Shown here piece by piece: positions 5,957 to 13,508 of a DNA stretch of 14,094 bases. Under the pieces are notes generated by a model, which was given only the letters and a program-made list of their open reading frames with translations, did not search any database and was not told the DNA's origin. The stretch's first letter is position 1. Each line of letters opens with the position of its first letter. The stretch comes from RUG14199 sp964629225 (GTDB taxonomy: Bacteria > Bacillota > Clostridia > Oscillospirales > CAG-272), in NCBI GenBank assembly GCA_964629225.1, contig CAZVQC010000031.1, positions 1-14,094 of the forward strand. The letters run 5' to 3'. The translations under genes and the position numbers were made by a program.

Positions 5957-8245
5957 TCACTTAAGGTCGATAACAAGCTCACCGCTCACAGGGTAGTCAC
6001 AGCCGTGGTGAAGTATCTCGATATTCTCGGTATTTGTCATATTACGGACGGTCAACTTCCCGTGATCCGCTCTTATCATGAGGCGCTGTCCCTTCCACAC
6101 TACCTCAGTCTCAACACTGCGCCAACAGTCGGGAAGGTTGGGCTCGATCCTTAGTTTTTCTCCATAACGTCTGACCCCGGCAAATCCGAACACGGAACAC
6201 TGCCAGATACCTCCGAGCGAAGCGGCATGGATTCCGTCACTTGACGACCACATGGCATTTCCCATGTCGATCATCTTTGCCCTGCCGTAGAGCCTGTAAG
6301 CGGTCTCCTTTTCACCGAGATCGGCAGCAAGAGCGCAAAATGTGGACAAGCTGAGTGAGGAATCGTGGAAGCATCTCTTCTCATAGAAGTAGAAATTCTT
6401 CTTCTTGATCTCCGGTGTGAACAGATCCTCAAACAGGTACATAAGGAGCATGACGTCTGCCTGCTTAGATACCATCACTTTGAGAAGACCACCGAAGCCT
6501 CCGCATATCTCATGGGCTTCCTTCGCCATTTCGGAAATGGTACAGTCGGGTCTCGTTATATCGGTGAGCGTCAGATACGTATCGTCCTCTGGCACAAGTC
6601 CCTCCTCATTTTCACGGGGCAGATAGATTCTGTCTACACGGGATATCCACTGGGAGTAGACTCGGTCAAGGTCGAGCTTCCCATTCAGTTTTTCATAAAG
6701 TTCGGGCTTTTCCCTTTTGAGTTTCTCCGCATATCCGATAGCAAGACGAATATTGTACTCGGCAAGATAGTTCGTGTAGGCATTGTTGTCCACGTTCTCC
6801 TTGTACTCATTGGGACCTATCACGTGAAGTATCTCAAATCGGTCTGCTTTTTCGTTGTACTCAAGCTTGGAATTCCAGAATTTAGCTGTGTCAAGGATAA
6901 GCTCGTATCCGGCACGTTCCATAAAGACCTCGTCTCCGGTGGCAACATAGTAACAGTAGACTGCCGATGCAATGTCGGCGGTGATGTGATACTCCATGAG
7001 ACCGGTGTTGTACATGGGGGGCGTGGTCTCACCGTCTGTTATCCATGCTGCCTCCCACGGGAACATTGCACCCTCATAGCCTCTGTCCTTGGCATTCTTA
7101 CGTGCCGCATCAAGGCTGTTATAGCGATATTCAAGAAGAGATGCCGCCTCTTTCGGGCAGGTGAAGAGAAAATACGGCAGCATGAATATCTCGGTATCCC
7201 AAAAGGCGTGACCGCGGTATCCGAGGCCGGAAAGACCTTTTGCACCGATGCTCATCCTGTTGTCGTGAACGGGAGCCATCACGGTCAGATGATAGATAGC
7301 AAATCTTACCGCAAGCTGATCCGCAGGATCCTCACTGTCGATCCTTACGTCACGGGTGGACCAGATGCGCGCCATCCATTCATCGGCAGAAGCATCAAGC
7401 AGCTCCTCAAAACTCTTTGACTTATTTGACTCCATATGAGCACGTGCCTCTGCCACAAGAGCGCACATATCACACCCTTCCCTTTCACGGTCACGGTTTG
7501 TGAAGATATTTGAAGTCTTGGTAACGGTGAGAGTCTGACCTGCTCTAAGATCAAACGCAGATCCCGCCATGACGGAAAGTTCACTCTCGCTTGTGACCGC
7601 AATATCGGCATCGACCTCAATGCCGTCAATGGCAAATTTGTGATATGTCATGGTGGAGAAAAGTATCCCCGACTGGCAGGTCTTGGTGGTTAGATTAAGA
7701 ACGTTGGATACAGCGTTGATGCCAACGGGCTCAAAATGCTCCTTCTTGAGAACATTTCCGTCTATACCGGACTCGATGATGACTTCACCGCCGTCGTACA
7801 GAGTGACGTTCACCTTGGCACAAATGAGATGAAGATCCTTAAGAGACACCATTCTCAAGAACTCAAGTCCCACCCTTTTACCGTTTTTGAGTGTCACATC
7901 AAAAGTACGTCTTAAGAGACCTGTTCTTAAATTCAACGTTCTCTCATAGCCGGTCATACCGTTTTCGGGAGATATGACCTCCCCGTCAACGGTTATCTTC
8001 ATGTTGGTAACATCCGCAGTATTGGGAAGCTCGGTTGCCGTGTCGTCCTTCGCAAAGTCAAAGGTCCCGGCAACAAACGTGCCTCTCGATCTTCCAACGA
8101 CAAAATCCTCCATTGCGGAACGGATGCCCATGTATCCGTTTCCGAGGCACATTATAGTCTCACATTTTTCGGGAAATTCACTGTTAAAGTACTCTTCTTT
8201 GAGTATCCAGCCTTTGTCGACGCCGGTACCGCTGTCATATATCAT
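5957..8245 (-). CDS. GH65 family disaccharide phosphorylase (kojibiose/trehalose/nigerose/maltose type, specificity open)
   Basis: Glycoside hydrolase family 65 enzymes split alpha-glucosides with phosphate, inverting to beta-glucose-1-phosphate. The 762 residues have a typical length and order: an N-terminal beta-sandwich (about 1-265), an (alpha/alpha)6 barrel (about 310-690) and a C-terminal beta domain. Seen motifs are GYRGHAFWDTEIF (342-354), GPNEY with general acid Glu480, DNNAYTN, KQAD (594-597) and HAASLGG (from His673). The last two are associated with phosphate binding in the family. No signal peptide is present, so the substrate must be imported. The ATG at 8245 has GGAGGT 7 bases upstream. 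The longer frame to 8272 would start beside the -10 box. The pgmB gene directly downstream confirms a phosphorylase rather than a hydrolase role. The loop PWEAAWITDGE (396-406) differs from the maltose phosphorylases I remember, so the disaccharide is uncertain. Confidence 0.9.
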   Translation of the reverse strand: MIYDSGTGVDKGWILKEEYFNSEFPEKCETIMCLGNGYMGIRSAMEDFVVGRSRGTFVAGTFDFAKDDTATELPNTADVTNMKITVDGEVISPENGMTGYERTLNLRTGLLRRTFDVTLKNGKRVGLEFLRMVSLKDLHLICAKVNVTLYDGGEVIIESGIDGNVLKKEHFEPVGINAVSNVLNLTTKTCQSGILFSTMTYHKFAIDGIEVDADIAVTSESELSVMAGSAFDLRAGQTLTVTKTSNIFTNRDREREGCDMCALVAEARAHMESNKSKSFEELLDASADEWMARIWSTRDVRIDSEDPADQLAVRFAIYHLTVMAPVHDNRMSIGAKGLSGLGYRGHAFWDTEIFMLPYFLFTCPKEAASLLEYRYNSLDAARKNAKDRGYEGAMFPWEAAWITDGETTPPMYNTGLMEYHITADIASAVYCYYVATGDEVFMERAGYELILDTAKFWNSKLEYNEKADRFEILHVIGPNEYKENVDNNAYTNYLAEYNIRLAIGYAEKLKREKPELYEKLNGKLDLDRVYSQWISRVDRIYLPRENEEGLVPEDDTYLTLTDITRPDCTISEMAKEAHEICGGFGGLLKVMVSKQADVMLLMYLFEDLFTPEIKKKNFYFYEKRCFHDSSLSLSTFCALAADLGEKETAYRLYGRAKMIDMGNAMWSSSDGIHAASLGGIWQCSVFGFAGVRRYGEKLRIEPNLPDCWRSVETEVVWKGQRLMIRADHGKLTVRNMTNTENIEILHHGCDYPVSGELVIDLK

Positions 8246-8275
8246 GAGAATGACCTCCGATAAAAATTTCACCTA

Positions 8276-8304
8276 AGTGTAGCACAATCGAAGGCGAATT
8301 TCAA
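8276..8304 (-). promoter_or_regulatory. Sigma-A promoter of the GH65-pgmB operon
   Basis: Minus-strand -35 TTGAAA (8299-8304), a 17-base spacer, and -10 TACACT (8276-8281). It lies about 30 bases before the chosen GH65 start. I see no clear operator or catabolite-response element nearby. Confidence 0.8.
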
Positions 8305-8335
8305 CACCAAATGCACTTTTTTTGAGAAATCTGCG

Positions 8336-8364
8336 AAAAAAAAGATCGACGGATACCGTCGATC
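8336..8364 (-). terminator. Intrinsic terminator of nadE
   Basis: Nine-base-pair stem GATCGACGG (8344-8352) and CCGTCGATC (8356-8364) with an ATA loop. On the minus strand it is followed by eight Ts (plus-strand As 8336-8343). It separates nadE from the GH65 promoter. Confidence 0.92.
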
Positions 8365-8382
8365 TCATTATCAGCTCCTCGC

Positions 8383-9120
8383 TCAGCTTTCGTACTTGAA
8401 GCAGTCCATGTACCTGAGTTTGAAAAGATTCATTTTGTGCATCCGGTCGATCTTTTCTTTTATTTCGGGCTCGGGCTCAATACCTTCTCTTATGTATCTG
8501 TCAAGAGTGGCATAAGAAAAGCCCAAGTTATCCTCATCTGTCTTTCCGCAAAGGCCGTCAATGGGCGGCTTCTCAACGAATTTTTCCGGAAGTCCGAGAT
8601 GCCTGCCGATAGCCTTCACCTCAGCAACGGTAAAGCATGAAACAGGACTGAAATCTCCGACACTGTCTCCGTATCTTGTGGAATATCCCACGTAGTCCTC
8701 TGAAAAGTTGCAAGTGTTCGCCACTCTGCCGTTGTTTGACTGCGCCACAGCGTAGACTGCCGCCATACGGATCCTTGCGGGAAGATTGAACTTCGTTTGA
8801 GATGTCATCTCAAACGAATCTCCTATGGCACCTACGATACCGTCAACGGCATCTTTTATATTGACCGTGAAGTTTTTGATATTCAGATGGTCGCAAAGAT
8901 CCTTTGAATAGTCGATATCATGCTGGATCCCACAGGGCATGAGCACCCCGATGACCCGATCACTTCCAAGAGCCTTAACGCAAAGGGCCGCTACTACCGA
9001 GCTGTCCTTCCCCCCGGATATCCCGAGGACTGCATTGCAACCCTTTCCGTTCTCATCAAACCAATTACGTATCCACTCAACACAGGACACCGTCGCTCTC
9101 TCAACATCAAAATGATACAT
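8383..9120 (-). CDS. nadE: Ammonia-dependent NAD+ synthetase
   Basis: Makes NAD+ from nicotinic acid adenine dinucleotide, ATP and ammonia, the last step of NAD synthesis. The 245-residue protein consists only of the synthetase domain; it lacks the glutaminase (nitrilase) domain, so it should use free ammonia. The ATP-pyrophosphatase loop SGGKDS is at 35-40. ARIRMAAVYAVAQ (115-127) and the substrate segment FSEDYVGYSTRYGD (139-152) follow, then PPIDGLCGKTDEDNLG (185-200), all typical of the family. I chose ATG 9120 because GAGGTG lies 6 bases upstream. An in-frame GTG at 9129 overlaps that site. The gene has its own promoter and terminator, and is divergent from the TPR gene. Confidence 0.95.
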   Translation of the reverse strand: MYHFDVERATVSCVEWIRNWFDENGKGCNAVLGISGGKDSSVVAALCVKALGSDRVIGVLMPCGIQHDIDYSKDLCDHLNIKNFTVNIKDAVDGIVGAIGDSFEMTSQTKFNLPARIRMAAVYAVAQSNNGRVANTCNFSEDYVGYSTRYGDSVGDFSPVSCFTVAEVKAIGRHLGLPEKFVEKPPIDGLCGKTDEDNLGFSYATLDRYIREGIEPEPEIKEKIDRMHKMNLFKLRYMDCFKYES

Positions 9121-9143
9121 TATCTCCACCTCGCTTTTTTACG

Positions 9144-9172
9144 ATTATATCACCGACGGAACTGTCAGTCAA
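9144..9172 (-). promoter_or_regulatory. Sigma-A promoter of nadE
   Basis: Minus-strand -35 TTGACT (9167-9172), a 17-base spacer, and a perfect -10 TATAAT (9144-9149), 23 bases before the start codon. Confidence 0.9.
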
Positions 9173-9213
9173 TATCGAAGTAAAATAAAAATGATCTTCT
9201 TTTCAAAAAACTA

Positions 9214-9243
9214 TTGACACGAAACGTAAAAATATCGGATAAT
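9214..9243 (+). promoter_or_regulatory. Promoter of the TPR-DUF4037 operon
   Basis: -35 TTGACA (9214-9219), an 18-base spacer, and -10 GATAAT (9238-9243). It is divergent from the nadE promoter, with about 41 AT-rich bases between the two -35 boxes. Confidence 0.8.
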
Positions 9244-9267
9244 AGACTCGGCAAAGGAGGCGCATAT

Positions 9268-10032
9268 ATGGATCGTACAAAGCAAGGTACCGTTATCATA
9301 CGGAATGTGATAGATGAAGTGGACAGCCTGTTTGCAAAAAATGATATGGAAGGGGCAGGCAAAGTCCTTGAGGATGCCCTTGAGATCTCATCGAAAAGCG
9401 GAGACTCCACGTCTGAGCTGTCAATACTTAACGAGCTTCTCGGCTATTACAGAAAAACGTCACAGCGAAAAAAGGCTTTTGTAACGCTTGAGCGTTGTGA
9501 AGAACTTCTCGGATCACTACGTCTTTTCGGCACTGTCACCGAGGGCACGGTCTTGCTTAATGCCGCAACGGTGCTTAAAAGTTTTGATGAAAATAAAAAA
9601 GCAGTGGAGTATTACAAAAGAGCCGAGGCGGTGTTAAAGACAGCATTAAGCGATAAAGATCCCCTTCTTGCGGGGCTTTACAATAACGAGGCTGTGGCTC
9701 TTGAAAGCATCGGTGATCTAACGGGAGCACTTGAGTATTACGAAATGGCACTTAAAGTACTTGAGGGTAATTCCGATGCACTTCTTGACGTGGGGATAAC
9801 TTACGTGAATCAAGCCCATCTGTACGAAAAGATGGATAGAGACCACAACTTGACAGAACGTCTTGAAAAGGCGATAGAGACACTGTTTGATCCCCGCATT
9901 AAAAACGATGGCTACATGGCATTCGTCTTTTCAAAATGCTCACCGTCGTTCCGACATTTCAAAATGGAGAGCATTGCGGACGAACTTGATGAAATATCAA
10001 ATACTATCTACGAAAGGAACAGAAATGGCTGA
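9268..10032 (+). CDS. Tetratricopeptide-repeat (TPR) protein, function unknown
   Basis: A 254-residue soluble, mainly helical protein with several TPR-like helix pairs. The clearest are at about 94-124 (ending KKAVEYYKRAEAVL) and 134-165 (YNNEAVALESIGDLTGALEYYEMAL), with weaker ones at about 17-41, 50-83 and 175-205. TPRs are protein-binding scaffolds; no catalytic motif, signal peptide or membrane segment is visible. I chose the ATG at 9268 because AAAGGAGG ends 7 bases before it. A longer frame would begin in the -35 box. The end overlaps the next gene by 8 bases, so the two products are probably made together and may bind each other. The role could be adaptor or regulator for the nucleotidyltransferase-like partner; that is inference from context only. 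Confidence 0.85.
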   Translation: MDRTKQGTVIIRNVIDEVDSLFAKNDMEGAGKVLEDALEISSKSGDSTSELSILNELLGYYRKTSQRKKAFVTLERCEELLGSLRLFGTVTEGTVLLNAATVLKSFDENKKAVEYYKRAEAVLKTALSDKDPLLAGLYNNEAVALESIGDLTGALEYYEMALKVLEGNSDALLDVGITYVNQAHLYEKMDRDHNLTERLEKAIETLFDPRIKNDGYMAFVFSKCSPSFRHFKMESIADELDEISNTIYERNRNG

Positions 10033-10984
10033 TCTGATCAAAGGCATCGAAATATCCGAAAAGTACTACTTCAAGTACGGCTCTCCCATGATCCGTGAAA
10101 AATTTCCGATGTTGCAAGGACGCTTTGCGGCAGGTCTTGCGGGAGAAGGCTCGGAATGCTTTGGGTTTGATGATGAAGTATCAAGGGATCACGATCTTGA
10201 GCCTTCCTTTTGCATCTGGCTGTCGGATGATGATCATGAAAGATACGGATTCCTACTTGACCGCGAATACTCAAAATTACCGAAGGAATTCATGGAACTC
10301 AATAGGACGAATGCCACTCCTGTAGGGGGAGCAAGGCGTGGAGCATTGAAACTCAGCTCCTTCATTGAAAGATTTCTCGGCTCAAGCACACTGCCGTCGT
10401 CACCGGAACACTGGTTCTCAATACCGGAATACTCCCTTGCATCCCTCACAAACGGCAGGATATTTGAAGATACCGCGGGCACAATAACACAAATAAGAGA
10501 AGAACTACTCAAGGGATATCCACGGGATATAAGGCTTAAAAAACTATCTTCCGCACTCATCCTCGCCTCCCAATCCGGACAATATAACTACCAAAGATGC
10601 CTTTCACACAATGAGAGCGGAGCGGCACAAAATGCCATATTCCGCTTCGTAAAGAACGCATTGTCTGTGATCTACCTTATCAATAACAAATACGAGCCGT
10701 TTTACAAATGGAGTTACAGGGGAATCACGGATGACTTCATGCTCCATGAACAAAAAGAGACCTTAATATTCCTAACCGAAAGCGGCAACCTACCGAAAGA
10801 ATCCAAGTTGAAATGCGAGCTGATCGGATCGGTATGTAACGAGATAGGCAAAGAACTCTACCGACTTGAGCTGCTGAGATCACCGATGGGCGACCTTGAA
10901 GCGGCGGCTTATGAAGTCAACGAACTGATAAAGGACGAACGTATCCGCAATATGCACATAATGTCGGCGGCACCACATTATTGA
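10025..10984 (+). CDS. DUF4037 protein, nucleotidyltransferase-like
   Basis: A 319-residue cytoplasmic protein that I recognise as the DUF4037 family. Residues 40-66 contain GEGSECFGFDD and SRDHD, followed by FCIWL. A GS pair followed by an acidic D-x-D (Asp55, Asp57) on a strand is the pattern of the minimal nucleotidyltransferase fold, so nucleotide transfer is plausible, though no substrate is known. The C-terminal half (about 165-300) is helical, with the family signature QYNYQRCLSHNE (186-197) and FYKWSYRGI (226-234); it resembles the helical domains that accompany such enzymes. The ATG at 10025 lies inside the end of the TPR gene, with AAAGGA 6 bases upstream. It is the last gene of the operon, followed by a terminator 49 bases on. 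Confidence 0.85.
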   Translation: MADLIKGIEISEKYYFKYGSPMIREKFPMLQGRFAAGLAGEGSECFGFDDEVSRDHDLEPSFCIWLSDDDHERYGFLLDREYSKLPKEFMELNRTNATPVGGARRGALKLSSFIERFLGSSTLPSSPEHWFSIPEYSLASLTNGRIFEDTAGTITQIREELLKGYPRDIRLKKLSSALILASQSGQYNYQRCLSHNESGAAQNAIFRFVKNALSVIYLINNKYEPFYKWSYRGITDDFMLHEQKETLIFLTESGNLPKESKLKCELIGSVCNEIGKELYRLELLRSPMGDLEAAAYEVNELIKDERIRNMHIMSAAPHY

Positions 10985-11032
10985 TCCAAAGCAACAAAGT
11001 GACTGAAATAAGAGTTAAAATGGAAAACATAA

Positions 11033-11061
11033 CCACCTCTCAGACCGAGAGGCGGTTTTTT
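11033..11061 (+). terminator. Terminator of the TPR-DUF4037 operon
   Basis: Stem CCACCTCTC (11033-11041) and GAGAGGCGG (11047-11055), with one A-C mismatch and loop AGACC, followed by six Ts (11056-11061). Confidence 0.9.
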
Positions 11062-11254
11062 ATTGAAAATTGGCTGTAAAACCCAACCGCCACGGCACTG
11101 CAAAGCGACCTATGCCCGCTTTGCAGTGCCGTGGACAGTAGAGGGTCACCGTGCATTCGCTCGATATACAACGGATAGATCACACAGGTACATTAACTTG
11201 TACTCCGCAGATATCGGGCTTTCACCACTAAGTCGTAGCGTATTCCGAGCAAAC
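11062..11254. other. Gene-free island between two converging terminators
   Basis: Part of the 384-base gap between the DUF4037 and methyltransferase genes. It holds the 18-bp inverted repeat at 11090-11134, then about 120 bases (11135-11254) with no recognised family or convincing promoter. A 71-codon open frame crosses the hairpin, but has no ribosome binding site. A small RNA or a mobile repeat unit are both possible. Confidence 0.45.
11090..11134. repeat. Perfect 18-bp inverted repeat with a 9-base loop
   Basis: Left arm CCACGGCACTGCAAAGCG (11090-11107), loop 11108-11116, right arm the exact reverse complement (11117-11134). No T-run follows on either strand, so it is not a normal terminator, and both neighbouring operons already have their own. 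It looks like a dispersed palindromic repeat or the foot of a small structured RNA. Confidence 0.85.
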
Positions 11255-11290
11255 AATAAAAAGAACCGACACATTTAAGTGTCGGTTCTT
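11255..11290 (-). terminator. Terminator of the radC-methyltransferase operon
   Basis: Perfect 12-bp stem AAGAACCGACAC (11261-11272) and GTGTCGGTTCTT (11279-11290) with loop ATTTAA. On the minus strand the T-rich stem end runs on into TTTATT. It lies about 80 bases past the methyltransferase stop. On the plus strand the tail is only weakly T-rich. A 12-base palindrome AACCAATTGGTT (11311-11322) lies between it and the gene. Confidence 0.82.
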
Positions 11291-11368
11291 ACTTTTCTTC
11301 CAAACATCGGAACCAATTGGTTAAGTAATACGAAGATCCGATCAATGTAATGACAAAATGTCCTCAAA

Positions 11369-12301
11369 CTATTTCCAAAGGCTCATATCAAGATAGCACT
11401 CGATAGAATCCTCAAGCCAATATGAAAACGCCGTCTTCGGGGAGAGTTTTTCAAATTCCTTCATGCGAAGGTACATATCTTTACCGTCCCCAACGTCATG
11501 CCAAATATCGGCAAAGACAAAATCGAATCCTTCACTTGCAAGATATTTCTCCGCATATTCGAATGCATCCTCATTGACGATTCGGATCTTTTCACTGTGG
11601 GGAAATTGCGGAAGAATATTTTCCTTAAACAGTGATATGGCATCACTGCTTAGTTCTACTACAGTAACAGACTCAACATTGTCCTTTTGAGATGCCTCAA
11701 GTGCAAAATAGCCGAGCCCGAGCCCAAACGTTGCTACTTTTCCGAAAGCTCGGCTGACGGCAGGATCCGTTGTAACTGTCTCATTTGGCATTAAAGTCAT
11801 CCATTCTCTGCCATTTTCAAGTATGGCAGGATAGAAAAAAGATTCACTGAAAAATCCAATTTGCGGAATCAAACGGCCGTCCTCGGTGACGATAATATCA
11901 TCGCAAACAAATGCTTCACCGGGCTTAAGCTCCATATTGCAAAGAGTCCACTTCCCTATCTTCCGTTCGGGCACTGTAATAAGTCTTCGGTAACTGTTTG
12001 TCAAATAACGGGAAACGTCAAGCAACCGTATCATCGGAACAAAATAGTTTTTAAAGAAAGCCCTGTCCCGTCCTCCGCTGTCGATCCCCAAAGAGGCAGC
12101 AAGCAACTCTGCATATGCGTATTCATATGATACTCCACAGCTTGCGGAAATATCCTTAACGTTTCCGATATCCACAATGTCCGCATAGAGATTCAAAAAA
12201 GCGGATACAAGCGACATTATCCTGCGGTTACATTTCACCAACTCATCATGTGAAACATAAGAAAAAGGGATGTCACTCCGCCTTTTACCGTTCGAGAGCA
12301 T
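11369..12301 (-). CDS. SAM-dependent methyltransferase-like protein with a long helical N-terminus
   Basis: A 310-residue cytoplasmic protein. The C-terminal part (about 186-300) has the Rossmann-type methyltransferase pattern: glycine motif TFGLGLGYFALEAS (191-204), acidic Glu216 at the end of strand 2 (VTVVELS), Asp245 in NEDAFEYA, and Asp265 in FDFVFADIWHD. This layout resembles the spermidine-synthase-like group. The first 180 residues are mostly helical, with no motif I recognise. The substrate is unknown. The ATG at 12301 overlaps the 3' end of radC by 17 bases. A GAGGAG lies 13 bases upstream, farther than ideal, so translation may be coupled to radC, or the true start may be further in. 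It shares the radC promoter and ends at its own terminator. Confidence 0.75.
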   Translation of the reverse strand: MLSNGKRRSDIPFSYVSHDELVKCNRRIMSLVSAFLNLYADIVDIGNVKDISASCGVSYEYAYAELLAASLGIDSGGRDRAFFKNYFVPMIRLLDVSRYLTNSYRRLITVPERKIGKWTLCNMELKPGEAFVCDDIIVTEDGRLIPQIGFFSESFFYPAILENGREWMTLMPNETVTTDPAVSRAFGKVATFGLGLGYFALEASQKDNVESVTVVELSSDAISLFKENILPQFPHSEKIRIVNEDAFEYAEKYLASEGFDFVFADIWHDVGDGKDMYLRMKEFEKLSPKTAFSYWLEDSIECYLDMSLWK

Positions 12302-12986
12302 TATTTATCTCACGCTCCTCAAGATCTCCTCTGCAGGAAAAGCCGGAAATTATGAAATGGTCTATCATCTCAACGCCGAACCTGTCGCACATCCGCTTAA
12401 ACAGATCGGTGCTCCGCCTGTCTTCCGGTGATGGGTATTGAAGCTTTTCAGGATGATTGTGAGCAAGAAGCGCAGATGCACCCTTGTACTCAAGAGCCAC
12501 ACGCCTCAGATCCTCAGGTATCTCTTCGGCGGATACCTTCGCTTCCGAATAATTCTTCAAGAAAACAAGCCTTTTGGATCTGTTGAAGGCCGCCATGATT
12601 AGAGTATCAACGGGACGTCCCACAAAATACAGCGAGAGAAAAGCAGAATATTGCTCCCTTACATCAAAAGCATCATTACTAAAAAATCCGAAGATCGTCC
12701 GCTTAAAAAGATCTCCGGTCAACACCAGCATTAATGCAGTTTTATTTCCGACACCGGGTACCGTTATCAGTTCCTCATATGAAGCAACGAGTACATCAAA
12801 AAGTGATCCGAACTTGTTAATAAGTAAATGAGCCGTCTCATAAGTATCTTTGACCGGAATAGTCTGAAACAAAAGCATCTCAAGCACCCTGTAGTCCTCA
12901 AGAGACTCGATACCTTCCCGTAAGTACCTTTCCCGAAGCCTCTTGCGGTGATTCTTGTGCATGTCTTTTAACGTGAGTTTAGCCAT
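12285..12986 (-). CDS. radC: RadC family protein (JAB/MPN domain)
   Basis: A 233-residue cytoplasmic protein. A helix-hairpin-helix segment (LITVPGVGNKTALML, 73-87) is followed by the RadC JAB/MPN domain (about 105-230). The metal-binding set His-x-His-x10-Asp is intact: His176, His178 and Asp189 in AHNHPEKLQYPSPED. Despite its name, RadC has no firmly established repair role; the family is treated as a putative metalloprotein, often found near mobile DNA or division genes. I chose ATG 12986 because GGGAGG lies a few bases upstream. A longer frame starting at 13055 would begin inside the -35 box. The gene is first in a two-gene operon with the methyltransferase. Confidence 0.93.
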   Translation of the reverse strand: MAKLTLKDMHKNHRKRLRERYLREGIESLEDYRVLEMLLFQTIPVKDTYETAHLLINKFGSLFDVLVASYEELITVPGVGNKTALMLVLTGDLFKRTIFGFFSNDAFDVREQYSAFLSLYFVGRPVDTLIMAAFNRSKRLVFLKNYSEAKVSAEEIPEDLRRVALEYKGASALLAHNHPEKLQYPSPEDRRSTDLFKRMCDRFGVEMIDHFIISGFSCRGDLEEREINNALER

Positions 12987-13026
12987 ATTTCCTCCCTCCA
13001 CGGCAATGACCAAAATATTTTTTAGC

Positions 13027-13055
13027 ATTTTATCACTTCCAAGCCAAAATGTCAA
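13027..13055 (-). promoter_or_regulatory. Sigma-A promoter of radC
   Basis: Minus-strand -35 TTGACA (13050-13055), a 17-base spacer, and -10 TAAAAT (13027-13032). Upstream (13056-13216) is AT-rich sequence in which I see nothing else. Confidence 0.88.
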
Positions 13056-13220
13056 CCCCGGAAAGTTATTTTCGCAAATTATTTTGCATTTTTAACTTCT
13101 ATTCTTAGTTTTTATATTTTATAATTCTATTTCAGATCATATCTTTCAAAAACACTCAGCATTTTCGCATCTGCTTGAGGAAGAATTCCACAAAGAAGTA
13201 TTTGTTAAGCGCTTTCAAAG

Positions 13221-13247
13221 AAAAAGCGGAGCCAACGGCTCCGCTTT
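13221..13247 (-). terminator. Terminator of the spore-protein gene
   Basis: Stem GCGGAGCC (13226-13233) and GGCTCCGC (13237-13244) with an AAC loop, extended by three A-T pairs. On the minus strand it is followed by five Ts. It starts 20 bases past the stop codon. Confidence 0.9.
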
Positions 13248-13266
13248 CTCACCTCAAATGAAATAC

Positions 13267-13464
13267 TTATTTAGTCTTGATTTCGTTTTCGTACTTCTCG
13301 ATCATCTTCTTGACCATCTGACCGCCGACAGAGCCTGCCTGACGGGCAGTAAGGTCACCGTTGTAACCGTTGGTAAGGTTGACACCTACTTCATTTGCTG
13401 CTTCCATCTTAAACTGATCAAGTGCAGCCTTTGCTTCGGGAACGAGATTCTTATTGCTTGACAT
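13267..13464 (-). CDS. Alpha/beta-type small acid-soluble spore protein (SASP)
   Basis: A 65-residue protein that coats DNA in the dormant spore, shielding it from UV and heat and supplying amino acids at germination. The family blocks are clear. PEAKAALDQFKMEAANEVGV (9-28) holds the E-A/V/N-E region where the germination protease (Gpr) cuts. GYNGDLTARQAGSVGGQMVKKMI (33-55) holds the conserved DNA-binding GxxTxRQxGxxGGxMV region. The ATG at 13464 follows AAAGGAA at good spacing. A sigma-G-like promoter lies about 140 bases upstream, with a long hairpin between. Its presence marks the organism as an endospore former. Confidence 0.97.
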   Translation of the reverse strand: MSSNKNLVPEAKAALDQFKMEAANEVGVNLTNGYNGDLTARQAGSVGGQMVKKMIEKYENEIKTK

Positions 13465-13508
13465 AGTAACTTTCCTTTCTTTTTTTCTTTGGTTCTATCT
13501 ATATCAAC

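Noticed and set aside
6365..7420. A 351-codon open frame on the plus strand opposite the GH65 gene
   Set aside because: It is wholly antisense to a gene with clear family motifs, has no ribosome binding site, and its product resembles no known protein. Long antisense frames are common opposite well-biased genes.
11063..11278. A 71-codon open frame across the 18-bp palindrome
   Set aside because: It includes both a perfect hairpin and a terminator stem, has no ribosome binding site, and matches no family.
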